A stretch of DNA of 64,000 nt from Myxococcales bacterium. Its GTDB lineage: Bacteria > Myxococcota_A > Polyangia > Polyangiales > Ga0077539. Position 1 is the first letter of the stretch. Each line of letters starts with the position of its first letter. Shown here piece after piece: positions 14,836 to 23,621 of this stretch. The translations under genes and the position numbers were made by a program. The stretch is taken from assembly GCA_016793325.1 (NCBI GenBank), contig JAEUKI010000052.1:1-64000 (forward strand), read 5' to 3'. The notes under the pieces are model-generated. The model searched no databases, had not been told where the DNA came from, and was given only the letters and a program-made list of their open reading frames with translations.

Positions 14836-15774
14836 ATGAAGCACACGCTCTTCGCGATCTTCGGGATCGACGTTCCGGCGTACTTCGGGATGCTCGCGAC
14901 GGGGCTCGCGCTCGCGACGTGGATCGGCTCGCGCTGGGTCCATCGCATCGGCCGCGACCGCGAGGTGATCATCGACCTCGGCCTCGCCGCGACGATCTGG
15001 GGCGTCATCGGCTCGCGGATCCTCCACGTGCTCGCGGACGGGTACTTCTGGGACTACGTCCACGCGTGCACCGACCCCTCGCTCGTCGACTGGAAGATCT
15101 CGATCGAGCAGTGCCGCAGCACGTACTACGACGGCGTCTGGGACGCGGCGAAGGGCGTCTGCCACCCCAAGGAGCGCAACTGCTTTGCGTGGGCGGCGTT
15201 TTGGGCGGGCGGGCTCACGTACTACGGGGGCCTGATCGCCGCGAGCGCGTACGCTTGGTACTTCCTCAAGCGCGAGAAGTTTCCGTTCTGGAAGGCCGCG
15301 GACATGGCGGGCTTCGCGATCGCGCTCGGGCTCGCGTGGGGACGCATGGGGTGCTTCCTCGCGGGCTGCTGCTTCGGCGAAGTGTGCGAGCGCCCGTGGG
15401 CGGCGGTGTTTCCCAAGTATTCGCCCGCGTGGGACCTGCACTTGCGAACGCATCGCATCGCTGAGTCCGCGACGCACCCGCTGCCCGTGCACCCGACGCA
15501 GGTGTACGAGTCCGTCGGCTCGCTCGTGATCGCGCTCGTCGCGTACGCCGTGGTCGTCCCCCGAAAGCGCTACGACGGGATGGTGTTTCAGTTCTTTCTC
15601 GTCGCGTACGGCGTGCTGCGCTTCGCGCTCGAGTTCTGGCGCGAGGACGACCGCGGCGGGGTGCTCGGCGTCTCGACGTCGCAGTGGATCTCGGTCGGCT
15701 TGATTGCGTGTGCGCTCGCGGCGACGAAGTACCTCCGCCGATCGAGCGCCGAGCGCGTGATCACGGCCGGCTGA
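14836..15774 (+). CDS. lgt: Prolipoprotein diacylglyceryl transferase
   Basis: Inner-membrane enzyme that transfers diacylglycerol from phosphatidylglycerol to the lipobox Cys, the first step in lipoprotein maturation. The 312-residue protein has seven or so hydrophobic segments. It carries the family's WGRMGCFLAGCCFGE motif (about 172-190), GGLTYYGGLIA (about 130) and HPTQVYES (about 218-225). A Cys-rich insertion around 75-118 (HACTDPS...CRSTYYDG...CHPKERNC) is larger than in Escherichia coli Lgt and has four Cys, perhaps disulphide-bonded in the periplasm. It ends 14 bp inside the convergent hutI gene. With lspA nearby and many lipoprotein genes in the window, the pathway is clearly in use. 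Confidence 0.96.
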   Translation: MKHTLFAIFGIDVPAYFGMLATGLALATWIGSRWVHRIGRDREVIIDLGLAATIWGVIGSRILHVLADGYFWDYVHACTDPSLVDWKISIEQCRSTYYDGVWDAAKGVCHPKERNCFAWAAFWAGGLTYYGGLIAASAYAWYFLKREKFPFWKAADMAGFAIALGLAWGRMGCFLAGCCFGEVCERPWAAVFPKYSPAWDLHLRTHRIAESATHPLPVHPTQVYESVGSLVIALVAYAVVVPRKRYDGMVFQFFLVAYGVLRFALEFWREDDRGGVLGVSTSQWISVGLIACALAATKYLRRSSAERVITAG

Positions 15775-17017
15775 ACTTGTCTCGCACCGAGCCCACGGCG
15801 TACGGGAGCGCGCGCCACGTGGGCATGTCGAGCACGCACACGTCCGCGACGCCGCCGACGCGAAGAACGCCGCCCTCCCAATCGAGGCTCCTCGCGGGCG
15901 CGCGCGTGAGCGCCCACCACGCTTCGGCGGTGCTCAAGCCCATCTGACGCACGGCGAACGCGGCCACGAGCGGCAGGTTCTCGACGTAGCTCGTCCCGGG
16001 ATTGCAGTCGGTCGCGAGGCCGACTTCGACGCCGAGCGAGCGCATGCGCCGCGCGTCGGGCATCGATTGTCCCAGCGAAAACGCGGCTCCGGGGAGGAGC
16101 ATCGCTACGGTGCCCGCGCGGGCCATCGCGCGAAGCCCCGCGTCGCTCACGTGTTCGAGGTGGTCTGCGCTCTTGGCGCCGTACTCCGCGGCGAGCTCGG
16201 CGCCCTCGATGTCAGCGAACTGCCCGATGTGCATCCGCACGGGAATTCCCGCGCGCTTCGCGGCGTCGAGCAGCGGTCGGGTCTCTTCGACCGAGAATCC
16301 TGTCGTGTCGACGTACGCGTCGACGTAGTCGGGCCGCGCGCCGTCTTCGAGGGCGAACACCGCGGGAACGGTCTCGCGCATCGTCCGTTCGAGATAGCGC
16401 TGCCTTCCGTCGGGCAACGAGCGCAGCGCAGGATCCACCGCGTGCAGCGGCAAGAACGTGCTCTTCACGCGGACGCCGGCGCGAACGCTCGCCGCGCGAA
16501 TCGCGCGCAACGAGCGGAGCTCGCTCTCGGTGTCGAGGCCGTAGCCGGTCTTGACCTCGACCGTGGTGGTTCCGTACGAGCGAAGGCGCTTCAAGCGCGC
16601 GGCGAGCTCGCGGATCAAGTGCTCGTCGCTCGCGGCGCGGAGCTCGCGCACCGAGCGGGCGATCCCGCCGCCCTTCGCGGCGATGTCCGCGTACGTCGCG
16701 CCTTCGATCCTGGCCACGAATTCATCGGCTCGGTGCCCGACGAAGAGCGCGTGGGTGTGCGCGTCGATCAAGCCGGGCGCGACGACGGCGCCCACACAAT
16801 CAAAGTCGCAGGTGTTCTTCGGGTCGATCTCGACCGACGCGAGCACGTCACGCGTGGTCCCGAGCGCGACGACGCGCCCCGCGCGAACGGCGATCGCGCC
16901 GTCTTCGATCACGGCCAACGGCGCGTGGTCGAAGGGGCGGGAGGGATCCGGCGGCGGCCCGTCCATCGTGACGAGCTCGGCGGCGTTGCGATAGATCGCG
17001 TCGATCGGGCCGCTCAT
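15761..17017 (-). CDS. hutI: Imidazolonepropionase
   Basis: Third enzyme of histidine degradation; it hydrolyses 4-imidazolone-5-propionate to N-formimino-glutamate in the cytoplasm. The 418-residue amidohydrolase has the metal motif GLIDAHTHALFVGHRADEF (HxH), YGTTTVEVKTGYGLD, the His in RMHIGQFAD, the SADHLEHVSD segment and ATDCNPGTS with the metal Asp. All metal ligands of the HutI family are recognisable. It starts four bases after the hutU stop and is surely cotranscribed with it. Its last bases overlap the end of lgt on the opposite strand. Confidence 0.97.
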   Translation of the reverse strand: MSGPIDAIYRNAAELVTMDGPPPDPSRPFDHAPLAVIEDGAIAVRAGRVVALGTTRDVLASVEIDPKNTCDFDCVGAVVAPGLIDAHTHALFVGHRADEFVARIEGATYADIAAKGGGIARSVRELRAASDEHLIRELAARLKRLRSYGTTTVEVKTGYGLDTESELRSLRAIRAASVRAGVRVKSTFLPLHAVDPALRSLPDGRQRYLERTMRETVPAVFALEDGARPDYVDAYVDTTGFSVEETRPLLDAAKRAGIPVRMHIGQFADIEGAELAAEYGAKSADHLEHVSDAGLRAMARAGTVAMLLPGAAFSLGQSMPDARRMRSLGVEVGLATDCNPGTSYVENLPLVAAFAVRQMGLSTAEAWWALTRAPARSLDWEGGVLRVGGVADVCVLDMPTWRALPYAVGSVRDKFSRP

Positions 17018-17021
17018 GCGC

Positions 17022-18683
17022 TCAGGCCCTGTGTGGAACGTGCACGCCGCGCTCCTTCGCGCACTCGATCGCGAGGTCGTACCCCGCGTCCGCGTGGCGA
17101 ATTACGCCCATGCCCGGGTCGCTCGTGAGCACGCGCTCGAGGCGCTTGTCCGCGGCGGCGGTTCCGTCGGCGACGATGACCATCCCCGAGTGGAGCGAGT
17201 AGCCCATGCCCACGCCGCCTCCGTGGTGAACGCTCACCCACGACGCTCCGCCCGCGCAGTTGACGAGGGCGTTCAAGACGGGCCAGTCGGCGATCGCGTC
17301 GGAGCCGTCTTTCATGGCTTCGGTCTCGCGATTGGGCGACGCGACCGAGCCGCAGTCGAGGTGATCGCGGCCGATGACGATCGGGGCTTTGACCTTTCCC
17401 TTTCGGACGAGGTCGTTGAACGCGAGGCCCACCTTCGCGCGCTCTCCGTAGCCGAGCCAGCAGATGCGCGCGGGCAAGCCTTGGTACGCCACGCGCTTTT
17501 GCGCGAGCTCGATCCAGCGCTTGAGCGACGGATCGTTGGGCACGGCCTCGAGCACCGCGCGATCGGTGACGGCGATGTCCTCGGGATCGCCCGAGAGCGC
17601 GACCCAACGAAACGGCCCGCGGCCCGTGCAAAACTGCGGTCGAATGTACGCGGGAACGAACCCCGGGATCTCGAACGCGTCCTCTGCGCCGGCCTGCTTC
17701 GCCTCCGCGCGAATGTTGTTGCCGTAGTCGCACGCGAAGCCTCCGCGCCGCTGCATCTCGCGCATCGCGTGGATCTCGAGCGCCATGCTCTCGCGCGCGC
17801 GACGGATGTACTCGTCGGGGCTCGACTGACGGAGCGTCGCTGCTTCTGCGAGCGAGAGGCCTGCGGGGATGTACCCGCGAAGCGGGTCGTGGGCGCTCGT
17901 CTGCTCGGTGACGAAATCGGGGATCACGCCGCGCCGAACGAGCTCGGGGTACACGTCTGCCGCGTTGGCGACGAGGCCGATCGAGATCGCGCGCTTCTCC
18001 GCGCACGCCTCTTTCACCTTGGCCAGCGCGTCGTCGAGCGTCGTGCTCATCACGTCGACGTAGCGCGTCTCGAGTCGGCGCTTCACGCGCGACTCGTCCA
18101 CTTCGACCGCGAGGCACACGGCGCCGTTCATCGTCGCGGCGAGCGGCTGCGCGCCGCCCATCCCGCCGAGGCCCGCGGTGAGGATCCATCGCCCCGACCA
18201 ATCGCCGTTGAAGTGCTGTCGTCCCGCCTCGGCGAAGGTCTCGTAGGTGCCCTGCAAGATGCCCTGCGTGCCGATGTAGATCCACGAGCCCGCGGTCATC
18301 TGGCCGTACATGATCAGGCCTTGCGCCTCGAGCGTGCGAAAGTGCTCCCACGTCGCCCACTTCGGAACGAGCAGCGAATTCGCAAGCAAAACACGCGGCG
18401 CGTCCGGGTGCGTCCGAAAGCGTCCGACGGCCTTGCCCGACTGAATGAGCAGCGTCTGGTCTTCTTCGAGCGCGCGGAGCTCGCGCACGATGACGTCGAA
18501 CGACTCCCAGTTGCGCGCGGCTTTGCCCGTTCCACCGTAGACGACGAGGTCTTGGGGACGCTCGGCGACGTCGGGGTCGAGGTTGTTCATGAGCATGCGG
18601 AGGGCCGCTTCTTGTACCCAACCCTTGCAGCTCAAATCGGCGCCGCGCGCCGCGCGAACGATGCGTGAACCTGTTCCGTCCAT
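17022..18683 (-). CDS. hutU: Urocanate hydratase
   Basis: NAD-dependent cytoplasmic enzyme converting urocanate to 4-imidazolone-5-propionate. The 553-residue length is normal. Family landmarks include ARGADLSCKGWVQEAALRML at the N-terminus, VVYGGTGKAARNWESFD, the nucleotide-binding TAGLGGMGGAQPLAATM (about 158-175), the catalytic Cys region GRGPFRWVALSGDPED, and SVHHGGGVGMGYSLHSG near the C-terminus. It is the first gene of a hutU-hutI operon on the minus strand. hutH and the formiminoglutamate-handling genes are not in the window. Confidence 0.97.
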   Translation of the reverse strand: MDGTGSRIVRAARGADLSCKGWVQEAALRMLMNNLDPDVAERPQDLVVYGGTGKAARNWESFDVIVRELRALEEDQTLLIQSGKAVGRFRTHPDAPRVLLANSLLVPKWATWEHFRTLEAQGLIMYGQMTAGSWIYIGTQGILQGTYETFAEAGRQHFNGDWSGRWILTAGLGGMGGAQPLAATMNGAVCLAVEVDESRVKRRLETRYVDVMSTTLDDALAKVKEACAEKRAISIGLVANAADVYPELVRRGVIPDFVTEQTSAHDPLRGYIPAGLSLAEAATLRQSSPDEYIRRARESMALEIHAMREMQRRGGFACDYGNNIRAEAKQAGAEDAFEIPGFVPAYIRPQFCTGRGPFRWVALSGDPEDIAVTDRAVLEAVPNDPSLKRWIELAQKRVAYQGLPARICWLGYGERAKVGLAFNDLVRKGKVKAPIVIGRDHLDCGSVASPNRETEAMKDGSDAIADWPVLNALVNCAGGASWVSVHHGGGVGMGYSLHSGMVIVADGTAAADKRLERVLTSDPGMGVIRHADAGYDLAIECAKERGVHVPHRA

Positions 18684-18732
18684 GGCGCCGCGAACGCTAC
18701 CAGATGCGCGCGCATGACGGCCCGCGGTACGG

Positions 18733-19227
18733 CTACTTCTTCGCGCTCGCGCCCGTGTCCCGAGCGTCTTTGGCGTCTCGCCCGCCCGCGCGGTCCTTCA
18801 TCGTGACGTCCACGTCGGCCGCCGGACGCATCGTCGTGCGCCCGTTCTCGTCCTCGGTGGCCTTGAAGCGAACTTCCATCTTCACTTCGAACGCGAGGCC
18901 CGTGAGGGCTTTCTTGAACTCGCTCGCGAGCGACGTGTTCTCGAGAAAGTCGCGCATCTCTTTGGCCACAGCGCGATAGAGACCGTTCTTGGTCTCGTCG
19001 ATCTGGTCCATCGCGACCTGCGCGATCTCCTTGTCTTTGATCTTGTCGATCACGGACCGAACCGTGTCTTCGCTCTTGGACATCACCTCGAAGCCCGATT
19101 CGACGGTCTTCTTCATGATGCGCTCGATGAGCTTCTTCGGTCGCGCCGACAGTCCGTCGCGCTCTTCATCGTCCGCGCCAGTGTGGGGCGGAGGCGGAAT
19201 CGACTCGCGCTCTTCGTTGACAGCCAT
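18733..19227 (-). CDS. Conserved-looking hypothetical helical protein
   Basis: A 164-residue soluble protein I cannot assign. A charged, Pro-rich N-terminus (SIPPPPHTG) is followed by amphipathic helices (KKLIERIMKKTVESGFEVMS, DKIKDKEIAQVAMDQIDETK, AVAKEMRDFLENTSLASEF), then a short beta-like segment (LAFEVKMEVRFKAT) and an Asp/Lys-rich tail. No signal peptide or membrane segment is present. The helical pattern is loosely like phasins, but nothing specific supports that. A good sigma-70-type promoter and a GAGGAG ribosome-binding site lie upstream, so it is a real monocistronic gene. Confidence 0.75.
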   Translation of the reverse strand: MAVNEERESIPPPPHTGADDEERDGLSARPKKLIERIMKKTVESGFEVMSKSEDTVRSVIDKIKDKEIAQVAMDQIDETKNGLYRAVAKEMRDFLENTSLASEFKKALTGLAFEVKMEVRFKATEDENGRTTMRPAADVDVTMKDRAGGRDAKDARDTGASAKK

Positions 19228-19263
19228 CGTGCACTCTCCTCGGCCGCTGACGTGGTCTCGTTC

Positions 19264-19291
19264 GGTATAGACCAGCGACAGCGAGAGTCAA
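19264..19291 (-). promoter_or_regulatory. Sigma-70-type promoter for the 18733-19227 gene
   Basis: On the minus strand the -35 box TTGACT (19286-19291) and -10 box TATACC (19264-19269) are separated by 16 bases. The -10 box lies 37 bases before the ATG at 19227, with GAGGAG between. This is one of the best-matching promoters in the window. Confidence 0.55.
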
Positions 19292-19459
19292 CGCAGTGTG
19301 TCAATTCGCCGCTGTTTCCAGTGGCAGAGCGTCGTCGCGCTCGCGCCGGGCTGGCGTCTCGAGGACCCGTGGACCGAGCCTGCCTTCGCGACGAGCAGAC
19401 GCGCGTCGAATCGCTGCCTGCTCGGAATAGCGATTTCGTCTGTTCGGTTCCGCAGCACC

Positions 19460-20554
19460 ATGAAGCGCGCGCTCAAGGTCATCGGCTCCATCGTCGTCGG
19501 GCTCGTGCTTCTCGTCGTCGCGCTGCTCGCGAACCTCGAGCGCGTTGTCCTCTGGGTGATGCGTCCCTCGAAGCCGTTTTCGCTCGCCGCTGCGCCGCCG
19601 GCGCCGGACTACGCGCGCGGCGAGAGCTGGAGCGCGCTCCCCGATCGCGACGACGCGGCGGACGCGGTTCGAGAGGGGCTCGCGCCTCGCGATCAACGCG
19701 CGGCGCCCGTCGACGTGTTCTACCTGCACCCGACGTCGTTCGTCGCTGGCCGATGGAACGCGACGGTCCCCGACCCTGGCGTGGACAAGGGCACCGACGC
19801 GCTATCCACACGTATTCAAGCGAGCGCGTTCAACCAGTGCTGCGCGGTGTACGCGCCGCGCTATCGGCAGACGAACGGACTGCCGTTCATCGAGCCGAGC
19901 GCCGACGGAGACCGCGCGGCCGACCTCGCGTACAGCGACGTGCGCCGCGCGTTCGACGCGTTCAACGCGCGGCGCGGGGCAGGGCGTCCGTTCGTGCTCG
20001 TGTCGCACAGCCAGGGGTCGGTGTTCGCGGAGCGGCTCTTGTACGAAGCGATCTCTCGCACGCCGCTGCGCGAAAAGCTGGTCGCCGCGTACATCATCGG
20101 CGGCCGCATGACCGAAGAGGGCCTGCGCGTCGGAGCTCCGGACATCCCCGTGTGCGCGTCCGCGACGCAGACGCGCTGCGTGATCGCGTACAACACGCGG
20201 ATGGTGAAATACACGCCGTCGCGCTGGGAGCTTCGCCTGCGAGAACACTCGCGGCGCGTGTGCGTCAACCCGCTCAACTGGCGGGCGGATGGCCTCGCCG
20301 CGCGCGCCGACGAGAACCTCGGGGCGGTGTTTCTCGAGACCGATCGATCGCTGAAGCGAGCGTTCGCCGACGGGCAGTGCATCGACGGGTTTCTGCGCGT
20401 CCGATCGATGCCCGAGGTCCCGAGGTCCGCGGCGAGCGCGATCCTCGATGACCTGATGGGGCAGGGAAATCTGCACCCGATGGAGTTTCAGCTCTTCCAC
20501 GAGAACCTGCGGGTGAACGTCGGTCAGCGCGTCGCTGCGATGCTCGCTCCCTGA
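19460..20554 (+). CDS. DUF3089 alpha/beta-hydrolase-like protein
   Basis: A 364-residue protein with an N-terminal membrane anchor (about 8-27, VIGSIVVGLVLLVVALLANL). The rest matches the DUF3089 family: VDVFYLHPTSFV near residue 84, NQCCAVYAPRYRQTNG near 125, and FVLVSHSQGSVFAERLLYEA, where Ser184 in HSQGS is the expected nucleophile of a serine hydrolase. The family is thought to be lipase/esterase-like, but no member's substrate is known to me. ATG 19460 is chosen because it opens the anchor; 54 upstream open codons are low-complexity and lack a ribosome-binding site. The GNAT gene ends four bases away on the other strand. Confidence 0.85.
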   Translation: MKRALKVIGSIVVGLVLLVVALLANLERVVLWVMRPSKPFSLAAAPPAPDYARGESWSALPDRDDAADAVREGLAPRDQRAAPVDVFYLHPTSFVAGRWNATVPDPGVDKGTDALSTRIQASAFNQCCAVYAPRYRQTNGLPFIEPSADGDRAADLAYSDVRRAFDAFNARRGAGRPFVLVSHSQGSVFAERLLYEAISRTPLREKLVAAYIIGGRMTEEGLRVGAPDIPVCASATQTRCVIAYNTRMVKYTPSRWELRLREHSRRVCVNPLNWRADGLAARADENLGAVFLETDRSLKRAFADGQCIDGFLRVRSMPEVPRSAASAILDDLMGQGNLHPMEFQLFHENLRVNVGQRVAAMLAP

Positions 20555-20558
20555 CTCG

Positions 20559-21152
20559 CTACGGGCGCGATCGCGCGTACACAAACGTGTCCGCGATCAC
20601 GCCGTCGAGCGCGCGTCGGTGCTTCACGAGCACCGCTTCGCGCGGGAAGCCCGCTCGTTCGGCGACCTTCCAGCTGCGCTCGTTGCGCGCGTCCATCCGG
20701 ATCTCGACCCGGTTCGCGCGGAGCGTGTCGAACGCCCACGCGGTGATCGCGCGAACGGCCTCGGTCATGTAGCCCTTCTTCGCTTCGGACGTGCGAATCC
20801 AGTAGCCGATCTCGAACGACCGCGCGTCCCAGTCGGGCCTGTGCAGCCCCGAGCCGCCGATGTAGCGGCCCGTCACTTTGTCGAAGAGGTTCAACCGAAG
20901 GTCCTCGCGGAGGATCCATCGCGCCATCGATCGACGGATGCTCTCTTCGCAGCGCTCGGGCGTCTGCGGAAAGTGCACCCAGTCCATCCACGGCCGCATC
21001 TCGACGAGCGACTCGAGCACCGCCTCGCTCACGAGCGCGCCGTCCCCTGCGCGGGGCGCGCGGATCAGCAGCCGCTCGCTCTCGAACGAGTCGGGAAAAT
21101 CCTGCAAAATTGGCTCTGCTTCGTACTCGAGTGTCGGCGCATCTGCGCTCAT
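20559..21152 (-). CDS. GNAT acetyltransferase (RimJ/RimL-like)
   Basis: A 197-residue N-acetyltransferase of the RimJ/RimL type, which uses acetyl-CoA to modify N-terminal amines of proteins or small molecules. The opening SERLLIRAPRAGDGALVSEA, the beta-bulge segment FEIGYWIRTSEAKKGYMTEA and NRVEIRMDARNERSWKVAERAGF are diagnostic of the fold. The usual acetyl-CoA pyrophosphate loop (Q/RxxGxG/A) is altered to R-T-S-E-A-K-K-G-Y. Its neighbours give no hint of substrate. Confidence 0.88.
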   Translation of the reverse strand: MSADAPTLEYEAEPILQDFPDSFESERLLIRAPRAGDGALVSEAVLESLVEMRPWMDWVHFPQTPERCEESIRRSMARWILREDLRLNLFDKVTGRYIGGSGLHRPDWDARSFEIGYWIRTSEAKKGYMTEAVRAITAWAFDTLRANRVEIRMDARNERSWKVAERAGFPREAVLVKHRRALDGVIADTFVYARSRP

Positions 21153-21180
21153 CGTTACGCTCCGCTGGTGTTGGTTCGCG

Positions 21181-21945
21181 TCACGCGCTGAGGCAGCCCA
21201 AGGTGAGCCCTCGACCGACGACGCCCTCGCACGTCGCGTTGCGCGGGTCGCCGCACACCTCGCGCGCGATGCAATCGCACGCGGGCGTCATCGCGCACGA
21301 CGAAGGCACCGGTGCGCACGAAGGCGGCGGAAGGGAAGGGCACCCCGGGCAGCCGCGCGGACAGATGGGCGATCCGGGGGGAGGGCACGCGCCCGGACCG
21401 CGAGGCCGCTGGCAGAACTCGAGGAGCGCGTCGCAGGTTGATTCTCCGCACACAAAACGCGCGCCGCCGTCGGCGCCTGCGTCCGAACGGCACGGTCCCA
21501 TCGAAGACCATGGCTGGGCGGGCAGACACGCGCTCGTCGCTTGGATCGTGGCTCCATTGCAGCCGCAGTACTGCGGCGCGACGGGCAACGATTGGCACGA
21601 GGCGTCCGTGCATCGACCGACGGTCACTTCGCAGCCCATCTCGAATTGACACACACGATTTTCGCCGCAGTCGCTGTTGCGCGAACAGGTCGTCGGGCCG
21701 CTGTCCGTCACGGCGCTGTCGATCGTCCCGGCGTCCTCGCAGACGATCTGCGGGCACCTCGGCGGGCTGCACTGCGGAGCTCCGACGTAGCGGCAGCCAG
21801 GAGGGGGCGCCGCGCACGCCATCCGACACGACGCGTCCATGGTCGAGCCGTCGAGGGTCGGCGACGTGGACGCGCCGCAGTGCAGCGTCGTCACGGCGAA
21901 GAGCACGAGCGCGATCGCGCGAAGGGTCGAAGGAAGCGTTCGCAT
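21181..21945 (-). CDS. Cys-rich lipoprotein, function unknown
   Basis: A 254-residue predicted lipoprotein. The signal peptide ends in TTLHC (Cys23). The mature part has more than 30 Cys and many Pro, with fragments such as CSRNSDCGENRVCQ, PQYCGCNGATIQ and CDCIAREVCGD, resembling the small Cys-rich 'dickkopf-like' or 'Kazal-like' repeats common in secreted myxobacterial proteins. 'DAG/DSG' linkers (CEDAGTIDSAVTDSGPTTC) link modules. No catalytic motif is seen. It is divergent from a small DUF6331-like gene. Confidence 0.75.
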   Translation of the reverse strand: MRTLPSTLRAIALVLFAVTTLHCGASTSPTLDGSTMDASCRMACAAPPPGCRYVGAPQCSPPRCPQIVCEDAGTIDSAVTDSGPTTCSRNSDCGENRVCQFEMGCEVTVGRCTDASCQSLPVAPQYCGCNGATIQATSACLPAQPWSSMGPCRSDAGADGGARFVCGESTCDALLEFCQRPRGPGACPPPGSPICPRGCPGCPSLPPPSCAPVPSSCAMTPACDCIAREVCGDPRNATCEGVVGRGLTLGCLSA

Positions 21946-21998
21946 GGGTGGCTCTACGATACGCGCAAGTGTCGACGATTGCGTCGGGTGGTGCTTCG

Positions 21999-22361
21999 AT
22001 GCCGGTGCGTACGATGAGCGACGGTTCAGACATCGACGACATGTTCTCGAGTCCGGGAGTGGCGGCGTTCTTCGAGGAGTGCCAGACCCTGTGCGTCCCG
22101 GGGTGTTGCAGCATCGGGGCGTACGGGCCTCCGGCGTTCGTCGCGCTCGGAGCGCTGGCGGACATCGCGTCGGACCAACGCTGCGCGATGGCGCGGCGCA
22201 TGCGGGCGGTGATCGGGCGGCTTCGGTCGGGCCAAGCGGCTCCGGGCTCGGCGTACTTCAACTGCACGTGGACGAACGGCGAAGAGGCGGCGCAGTGGAT
22301 CGAGTCGTGGGTCGTTTGGATCGAGTTTTCGCTGGGGCTCGTCGCGAGGCCGCGGGAGTGA
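21999..22361 (+). CDS. Small DUF6331-like Cys-rich protein
   Basis: A 120-residue cytoplasmic protein (115 if it starts at the second ATG, 22014). It has the pattern FFEECQTLCVPGCCSIGAYG with four Cys in a short N-terminal segment, then alternating helix and strand, and a C-terminal amphipathic helix with Trp residues (EEAAQWIESWVVWIEF). It resembles what I remember of the DUF6331 family, which has no known function. The gene is divergent from the lipoprotein gene at 21181-21945 with 53 bp between starts. Codon composition is like its neighbours. Confidence 0.55.
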   Translation: MPVRTMSDGSDIDDMFSSPGVAAFFEECQTLCVPGCCSIGAYGPPAFVALGALADIASDQRCAMARRMRAVIGRLRSGQAAPGSAYFNCTWTNGEEAAQWIESWVVWIEFSLGLVARPRE

Positions 22362-22446
22362 GCTCCGCCCTCGGCGTCGTTCGGTCGGTTGTGGTTGGCG
22401 CCGCCGCCGCGGTGCGGTAGCCCCGAATCACCCGCACGCGATCGCA

Positions 22447-23556
22447 ATGTACGACGTCCTCTTCGTCTCCAAGCCCGTCGCCCCTCCGTGGAACGACAGC
22501 AACAAGAACCTCGTCCGCGACCTGTCGCGCGCGCTCACGCGCCATCGGCCGCGCGTGCTCGTTCCATCCGGCGCGCCGCTCTCGGGCGTGACGAGCGAGC
22601 AGCTCTACGAGGGCGCCGGCGAGTACGCGCCTGCGTTTGCTGCCAATGCGCGGGTGATGGCCAGGCTCCTCGTCGGTCGCCGCGCGGACCTCTGGCACTT
22701 CTTCTTCGCGCCGAACCCCGTCACGCTGCTCGCGGGTCGCGCGGCGAGGCTCGCGAAGGGGACGCCCACGGTCCACACGATCGCGAGCGCGCCCGACTCG
22801 CTCGAGGCGGTCAGCGGCGAGCTCTTCGCGGACAGCGTGGTGGTGCTGAGCGAGCACACGAAGGCGCGTCTCGAAAAAGTGGGCGTTGAATCAAGAGTCG
22901 TTCCGCCGGCGCTCGTGGTGCCCGAGGTGTCCGAAGGCCGCGTGACCGCGACGAGGGCGCGCTACAAGATCGACGGTCGCTACGCGCTCTACGCGGGGGA
23001 CCTCGAGTTCGGCGACGGGGCGAAGACCTTCGTACGCGCGGCCGCGGCGGACACCGAGCGAGAGCTCCAGTACGTCGTCGCATCGCGACCGAAGACCGCG
23101 CGCGCGCAGGACGCGAGAGCGCGGCTCGAGCGCGAGGCGGTCGAGCTCGGCGCGAACATCGTCTGGCTCGGCGAGATCGACGACATTCACGCGCTGGTGA
23201 AGGACGCCTCGGTGCTCTCGCTCGTGACCGACACCCTCCACGCGAAGATGGATTGGCCGCTCGTGTTGCTCGAGGCGCTCGCGCTCGGCGTCCCGTGCGT
23301 CGTGGGGGCAGGGACGGCCGCCGCCGAGTTGAAGGCATCTGGCGCGTGCGAGCCGATTCGAACGGGCGATCCCAAGGCGCTCGGGTTCGCGCTCCGCGCA
23401 TGGAGCGAGCGCAACGACGCGGTCCGCGCGCGGCTCGACGAGGCGTCGCGGTGGGTCGACGCGACGTGCAAGCCGTCGGTCGTCGCCTCGCAATACGAGG
23501 AAATTTACGACGAAGTCGTCGATCGCGTGCGTCGCGGTCGCAAGGCCCGTCGCTGA
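22447..23556 (+). CDS. Glycosyltransferase, GT-B fold (GT4-like)
   Basis: A 369-residue predicted sugar transferase with the two-domain GT-B fold. N-terminal features are MYDVLFVSKPVAPPWNDSNK and a donor-side WHFFFAP loop. The C-terminal half has YALYAGDLEFGDGAKTFVRA, NIVWLGEIDDIHALVKDASV and the donor-binding LVLLEALALGVPCVVGAGTA, where the E-x7-E motif of GT4 is partly kept. No membrane segment is present. The acceptor is unknown; no polysaccharide cluster surrounds it. It is followed 65 bp later by the methyltransferase gene and may be cotranscribed. Confidence 0.85.
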   Translation: MYDVLFVSKPVAPPWNDSNKNLVRDLSRALTRHRPRVLVPSGAPLSGVTSEQLYEGAGEYAPAFAANARVMARLLVGRRADLWHFFFAPNPVTLLAGRAARLAKGTPTVHTIASAPDSLEAVSGELFADSVVVLSEHTKARLEKVGVESRVVPPALVVPEVSEGRVTATRARYKIDGRYALYAGDLEFGDGAKTFVRAAAADTERELQYVVASRPKTARAQDARARLEREAVELGANIVWLGEIDDIHALVKDASVLSLVTDTLHAKMDWPLVLLEALALGVPCVVGAGTAAAELKASGACEPIRTGDPKALGFALRAWSERNDAVRARLDEASRWVDATCKPSVVASQYEEIYDEVVDRVRRGRKARR

Positions 23557-23621
23557 TCCCTCGAGACTCGTTCGGCTCTTGTGGCGCACGTGTCGAACTT
23601 GCGCCACTCTGCGCGCGTCCC

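Noticed and set aside
21155..22447. 430-codon minus-strand frame over the DUF6331-like gene
   Set aside because: Arg-rich and without motifs; the plus-strand frame 21999-22361 has a sensible Cys pattern and the 21181-21945 lipoprotein lies in a different frame.
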